From Diaporthe sp. PMI_573 (Eukaryota; Ascomycota; Sordariomycetes; Diaporthales; Diaporthaceae): a DNA stretch of 64,000 bases. Shown here one piece after another: positions 58,791-64,000 of the stretch (its first letter is position 1; the number at the start of each line of letters is the position of its first letter). The notes below the pieces were generated by a model. It saw only the letters and a list, made by a program, of their open reading frames with translations. It ran no database searches and was not told the origin of the DNA. Location of the stretch: assembly GCA_021399435.1 (NCBI GenBank), contig JAJTUP010000002.1, forward strand, positions 1,922,001-1,986,000. The letters are read 5' to 3'. A program made the position numbers and the translations under genes.

Positions 58791-61200
58791 CCTGGCAGCC
58801 CGGCCGCCCCTCTGCATCGCGAAAACCTCAAATCACGCACCACGGCCCCATGCTCAGGTGCAGAACCAACTCGAACCCCAGTCTAGGCCCAGGTCCACCC
58901 GGGCAGCGTCTTCTTGCTCACGTGGCTGTCGACAGTTGAACCCGGTCCTTTCTCAACATGTCAATCTAATTGCATGAAAGCGCTCTCGGTTTGCGCCTGA
59001 CGGCTCCATGCGTCATGATGCTGTGCCGTGGTGCTGGTGTCGCCTTACCGATCGCTGACGGATCTTGACGAATCTTGACTAAACCGCCGCGTCAGGACCC
59101 GTCCTCACTCTATCGGCGAGATCACGACGCATACACACTGAGCCCCTCAGCGCTGCCCTCAGCCGTGTCATCGCTACATTAGGTCGTTTGTAGTTCAAAC
59201 GGACGTGCGTGGCGGCGTTTTATTTCTCGACCTCGTGAAACGATAATTTCCGCAGCCATCATGGCCTGCTGCCGCACAATCTCTGCTGTCACGGCAGATG
59301 CCAACGATCTACATCGAGAAGCCTAGGCTGATTGATGCACCATGCACGCCGTGAATGAGTCTGCGAGGGAGGACATGTTGGCCATCATGCTGACCCCAAT
59401 GTGTTCATCTCGTCAAGCCTTGTTCGTTCACTCTCTGTTTGATCCGCCGTCGATCAGTTCACAGCTCAGCTACCCACGATACGGCTCGCACTTGCCAGCC
59501 TGCACCTGCTTGCGTGTCAACCTCCACGATACAAGTACTTTCAAACACGGCACTCGTTAGCGCCGACTCCTACCCACATTGTTCGCCCACTCTTTCTTGC
59601 CGGCATTCGACTTTGAGCGCCGCTGTGGCGCCCACTCAGTCCCTTGGTGTACTTCCTGAATCGGCTCAGATAAAGTCGATCTTGATGCGACCTTCCCCAT
59701 AGGTGTTGCAGGCGGTGGTGCCGCATTCGCAGACCGAAACAGTAAAGGCTTGACATGATCCAGTCTGGTCCACTCAGCGCCGAGGACAAGACATGCCAGG
59801 CCCTGTAGCACGTTTGTTCGTGCTTCCACCAGTGTATTATGCACCAACACCCGCGGGCCACTGATGCGGTCCGAGGCTTGCTGTCCGCAGAGAAGGTCTG
59901 GTCGGCCCAGCCTCTCTGCTTACTTGGGCACGGCCAGGCGGCACGTCTCGTCCACGCGACGGAGAGGGAAACAGCTCCTTCTCCACCCAACGACTTACCA
60001 CCTCACGCGTGCCCAGAGCTACCAAGGTAGCCCTGCCAAAGCAAGATCGACGGCACCATCTCAATTTTGGGCCCCGGAACAGAACTCTGGGTCATCCACA
60101 TTGCCGCAACAAGGGTCCAGCCTCAGCACCCACGACATTGTGTTAATCTATATCTTACACGGGCTAGACGAGTCTGGATCTTTCCTTCCCAACATTGTTC
60201 CGTTTTCAGCAGAATGGCCTGATTAGAGGCAGATCCTGGATGGCTTATCCCTTCCTGAGCAGAACCTTTAATGGTGTAATGTCACCATCCTCGGATAACA
60301 AGATCCCCGGATGTGGAAGCAAGTTGTCCCCAATCTCTGGTGAGCAGATTAGGGCCCTGGATTCGGATCATGATTGCCAAGATATCGTCATTGTCAAGGC
60401 GAATGCTCGCAAACTGACTGCTGTCAGACACACCTGGCCCAGCCGGCCAACTGGAGTCGTTTGACCGCCAACTCAATTTAAGCGGGTTCTGATATCTTTC
60501 AGTTGGCGCAGACTCGACCAACAGGGTTTCAACAATAAGGTGATGCTCAGACATTCGGGCGTGTCGCAGTGCTGACCACGCGCTTTACCAGGATACAGGC
60601 TGTGCCATGGTTCTGCTATGGAATGGCCCAACTCCTCAGGCTTGGATGCTCATAACTCGACCAAGTAAGTTGATCAGCGGCCTCGATACGCCTCGTCAAA
60701 ACACGCGTGTATTCGAATGTCACAGACCGCGCCGCACCACATTGCAGACTCTAAGGTAGGATTGGCCCATACTGCTTTCAGAGGGTGGCTAGAGCGTGAG
60801 CCTGAACATTGGTTCTGCCAGGATGCATCACGAGGACCCTATGCATCATGGCCTGCCTATTAGAGCCTAGCCATACCCAGGTGTCTGCAGACAAACCAGA
60901 CCATAGGGCACGGGCACCAATAACCTGACAGCCTCTGCATCGAGACATTGTCTTCTTTGGCGCCCTTAAAGCTACCTGGCCACCGGTAGCATAGAACCCT
61001 ATCTGGGCAGGCCAAAACTGCCCGACAAGGTCTACACATCCAGCCGTGATGATGATACTTCTTAGAATGTTGCCTAATGGGGCTGATCGTGGCAACCATA
61101 GACTGCCCTGGTCCGCAAAAGCTCGATTCTTGGTGGATTCCCCCCTGTTTCTTGACAGCAGGGCTGGAGATGAGCTGCCCCCCCTTCTTCCCAAAATAAC
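58791..61200. other. Gene-free stretch
   Basis: Nothing recognised; a short hairpin CGTTTG-TAGTT-CAAACG occurs near 59185. Confidence 0.4.
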
Positions 61201-61211
61201 ATCATTTGTCC

Positions 61212-61318
61212 TGATATCATGACTGCCGTCATGTTCTGGAAGGTGATTAAGTGCTGCTGCTGTGCAACCTTGATATCATCTCTTGACCCCATAATCAAAT
61301 CCTGCCAATCTGATATCA
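61212..61318. promoter_or_regulatory. Three TGATATCA palindromes in 107 bp
   Basis: TGATATCA at 61212-61219, 61271-61278 and 61311-61318; each carries overlapping GATA words on both strands. They lie just before the candidate ORF at 61332. Confidence 0.3.
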
Positions 61319-61331
61319 TCTGTAGGTAAAC

Positions 61332-61685
61332 ATGACCGCAAAGATTGTCGGTCGGTCCAATGTGGTGCGAGAGTCAGCACCATATTCACGCCCATTCGAA
61401 ACCCTCGACGACATGGAATACCAGAAACAGGTTCGAGGTGGACGCAAAGTGGGCGGTTGGGATTTCGACCCTCCCTGTCGGTACACGGTAATGTACGGTA
61501 CTCCCGGACCTACCAGCCAAGATTGGAGATCTGCAATGCGCCTTATCTGGGGTGCATATGCGCTTCGATCGATGCGCACCAATAGCGGCTCGGTGGCCAG
61601 TACACGCTTCAGAATATTCGCTTCCTTCTCCATTTTTGCTCCTTTGAGCCTCAGCACAGACCGGACCCTCACCACCAGGATGTAA
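61332..61685 (+). CDS. Candidate hypothetical ORF, 117 codons
   Basis: MTAKIVGRSNVVRESAPYSR.. with FETLDDMEYQKQVRGGRKVG; the first ~52 residues look coding and are followed by a GTAATG that could be a donor. No family recognised and no downstream exon found, so it may be chance. Confidence 0.25.
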   Translation: MTAKIVGRSNVVRESAPYSRPFETLDDMEYQKQVRGGRKVGGWDFDPPCRYTVMYGTPGPTSQDWRSAMRLIWGAYALRSMRTNSGSVASTRFRIFASFSIFAPLSLSTDRTLTTRM

Positions 61686-64000
61686 CAGCTCACCACCTCA
61701 AATGAGCGATGCTAAATCACATGGACCTTCACCCGTGCATCCCCGGCTGCTTTCATTTACCCGTTTTGCCATCCTGACCACTCAGAGCCTCTAGTCACTA
61801 CCCCAGACTCTGGACCGCCCGGAGTACGACCTTAGCATGACTAGTAACGCCAGGTAGGTACCTCTGCGCCGTTTGCTTAGACGCAGCTTACCGGAACCAC
61901 GGGATGCTAACCGTTGGTACGGTGCAGGTGCGTATGCGAGATCTCGGGTTTATATTCTCAGCTACAAAGTGGGCCTCGACGTCGGCCAAAAGATAAAAAA
62001 GACAAGTGCGGGTCAGACCCGTGTCAGCTTTCCACGTCACATTCTACGGGCCTACGGAACGGGCTCGCAAGCCTCAATTAGCTATCTACAGGGTTGACAA
62101 GTGCCGGTTGCCCCTTCGGCATTTCACAAATTCGCCCTGTCCGATGCCTGGCGTGACACAAGGGCGGTCTACGGCTTCAGCCCGCCGGCTTGGAAGGATC
62201 CTGTTTTGTTAGTTATGTGAGATCTTATCACGTCGGCACATGGAGTCGGGTCGAAGGCCCAACCCCATCCAGCCCCAAAAATGGACACCGGAGACTGACA
62301 AGCATGTCATTAGGCCTTTTATGTCGAGCGATTTGCTCAGGTAGCTGGGGAGAAATCGGTCGTGACGGCCGCCATCGAGGCCACAGCATCGTGAGGAGGA
62401 CAACGACAGCAGAACCCACAATGGCTGCTTCTTTCTGCAATGCGAAATCAGACTGACTTGGCCCTTATCGAGCTGAATCCGGACTCAGACCACGCAGCTT
62501 CAGTCCAGTAATTGATTGCTGGCTCTGAGAGCTCGCCTCGCTTTGAATCCCTGAGCTTCCTGGTGTCGCTCTCGGGTGGTCGCCCCACTGGTTGACGGCA
62601 GCAAGAAATCCAACGTCTAGTCACGTCGGATTTTCTGGGTGGAGGCGGTCAGTCCAGGTCGACGAGGCTGCCGACCATTGAGAAGTCGACTACTGGTCAC
62701 TGGAGAGCAGGCATAGCTCATGTGACGCCATCACCAGCGGTGTCGAGATAGCACGAAGCAGCTTCTATTGTGTCTCAATCCACTGTTCTAGGGGCCCCAG
62801 CAACTCTTTGGTCTCGTGCAAGGCCTCAGCAATGCCCGGTGTCTCGGGAAACCCTACGGAGTCGCGGAATTGTGCGACGTGGCGATGTACGTTGAACAGA
62901 TGTCTCGCGGTTTGTGCCCCGTGAGTATCTGTCCGGCTCCTCGTGAAAGGACAACGGGCCTGCTGCAGTACCACGGTGGCGCTTCGTCTTGATCGTTTTC
63001 GTTACCGCGTGCATCCTGCAGTGTGCACCCAGGTTCCTTGCGTCCCCGGCCCAAGGAGCCGGGGCGCGATCGTCTTCGCGGTAGGACGGTGACACAGCGA
63101 GGCTGTCTCAGATTGTGGGGGTTGGAGAGATGCGATCGGCTTACTCGCTTCTGCAAGCTGTACATGATCGTGCTTCTCGCGAGTTTTGTCGGGTCTGTCT
63201 TGTCTGTGCAAGCGCGGAACTGTGCGGGAATGTCAGATCGCGGTGGCGCCACAGTCACAAACCCAACCCACGTTGGTGCCAACCTCGGTGTGATCATCTC
63301 GTCGTCGCACAGCATTGACTCACTTGCACCTGGCCTCGTCTGTTCTTGCCCACCGCATGTCTCCGGGTCAAGCCACAAGTCGACTGGAAAATGGGTCCTG
63401 ACTGAGGCTGATACTGCTCTCTCTGCCGTGTCGCCCACCAAAAAGTCTGGTTCTCAGAGCTCAGCCCTTGTCCGGGAGCTTTTGGCGCCTCCCTCCAGGC
63501 CCTGCTGGCCGTCAGAGGAGGCGAGGCCCAGCAAGATGTGACCGCCGACCTCCGGAAGCCGAGCATCGTTCGGAGCCGGTCGCTTACCACCTCCATATGC
63601 AGGAACAGCACAATGGATACTGCCGCGATGCCATAAAAATGGGAATGATTAAGCGAGGAGGGTCGGCTAAGTTGCGGTCGTATCTTGTCTCATTGCTGGC
63701 TGCTTCGCAGTGTGCCTACTCTGGGCCAAATTTTCTATAGAGACCTGTCCACACTGCATTCTACACCGGAGGCTATTCTGGGAACCTCTGTGAGCGTAAT
63801 GCATTCGGCACGGGGATCTTGGGCTATACACAGTACCCACAGCCTCACCCGACGGGGCACAGGCCTGCCCGCATGCTGGCAAGGTATCGAAATGATGATG
63901 CAAGACACTAACCACTCGCAACTGTTTGGAGCACCACGGACATCATCACGCAAATTGCCCAAGACTGCAAGTGCCTGTCTTGGACGTTGGCACCGATTAT
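61686..64000. other. Gene-free stretch to the window edge
   Basis: Overlapping ORFs on both strands at about 62,850-63,540 (up to 195 codons) have no domain features and cannot both be real. CGGAGTAC occurs at 61820-61827. Confidence 0.4.

Noticed and set aside
62854..63541. Overlapping ORFs of 195 (-) and 172 (+) codons
   Set aside because: Opposite-strand overlap, no recognisable motif, and no splice structure; at most one could be real and neither is supported.

Overview
This window is nuclear DNA of a filamentous ascomycete, most likely a Sordariomycete. Nearly every gene has short (47-110 nt) GT..AG introns with CTRAC/CTAAC-like branch points, third codon positions are GC-rich, and the protein repertoire is fungal (Fungal-rhodopsin membrane proteins, Zn2Cys6 regulators, gamma-tubulin with the fungal N-terminus). 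The genus cannot be named from the sequence.

Left half (1-39.3 kb) is gene-dense and mostly housekeeping. In order: the 3' half of asparagine synthetase (+), mitochondrial porin/VDAC (+), a membrane-anchored mitochondrial J-protein (-), methionine aminopeptidase 2 (+), a PRELI/Ups2-type intermembrane-space lipid transfer protein (+), a small unknown protein (-) sharing a promoter region with a P-loop kinase of the uridine kinase/YFH7 type (+), an unknown ~70 kDa gene (-) split by a hAT transposon, a small conserved-looking protein (-), gamma-tubulin (-), an unknown protein with one frameshift (+), phospholipase D1 (+), COQ7 ubiquinone hydroxylase (+), a DHA2-type MFS transporter (+), a VOC/glyoxalase-fold protein (+), and a 998-residue fusion of a 7-TM fungal rhodopsin-like domain with a fucose-permease-type MFS transporter (-). 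Several of these act in mitochondria (porin, J-protein, Ups2-like, COQ7), but they are not an operon and nothing shows coordinated control.

Right half (39.3-64 kb) is gene-poor. The only convincing gene is a six-exon Zn2Cys6/fungal-MHR transcription factor (49,980-53,104, -), with about 10.7 kb of apparently non-coding DNA on one side and about 10.9 kb on the other. This part holds simple repeats, GC minisatellites, an AT-rich stop-rich island (about 44.4-45.9 kb) and recurrent palindromic words (ACCTAGGTA, CGGAGTAC).

The two most interesting items are (1) the rhodopsin-like/fucose-permease fusion at 36,202-39,253, whose architecture suggests a one-chain sensor-transporter, and (2) a structurally intact non-autonomous hAT element at 12,167-13,337 with perfect 21-bp terminal inverted repeats and a perfect 8-bp target duplication. 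It sits inside the minus-strand gene; removing the element plus one target copy rejoins the reading frame exactly. Exon boundaries were worked out by hand from splice consensus, reading phase and family knowledge; none was confirmed by transcript data.
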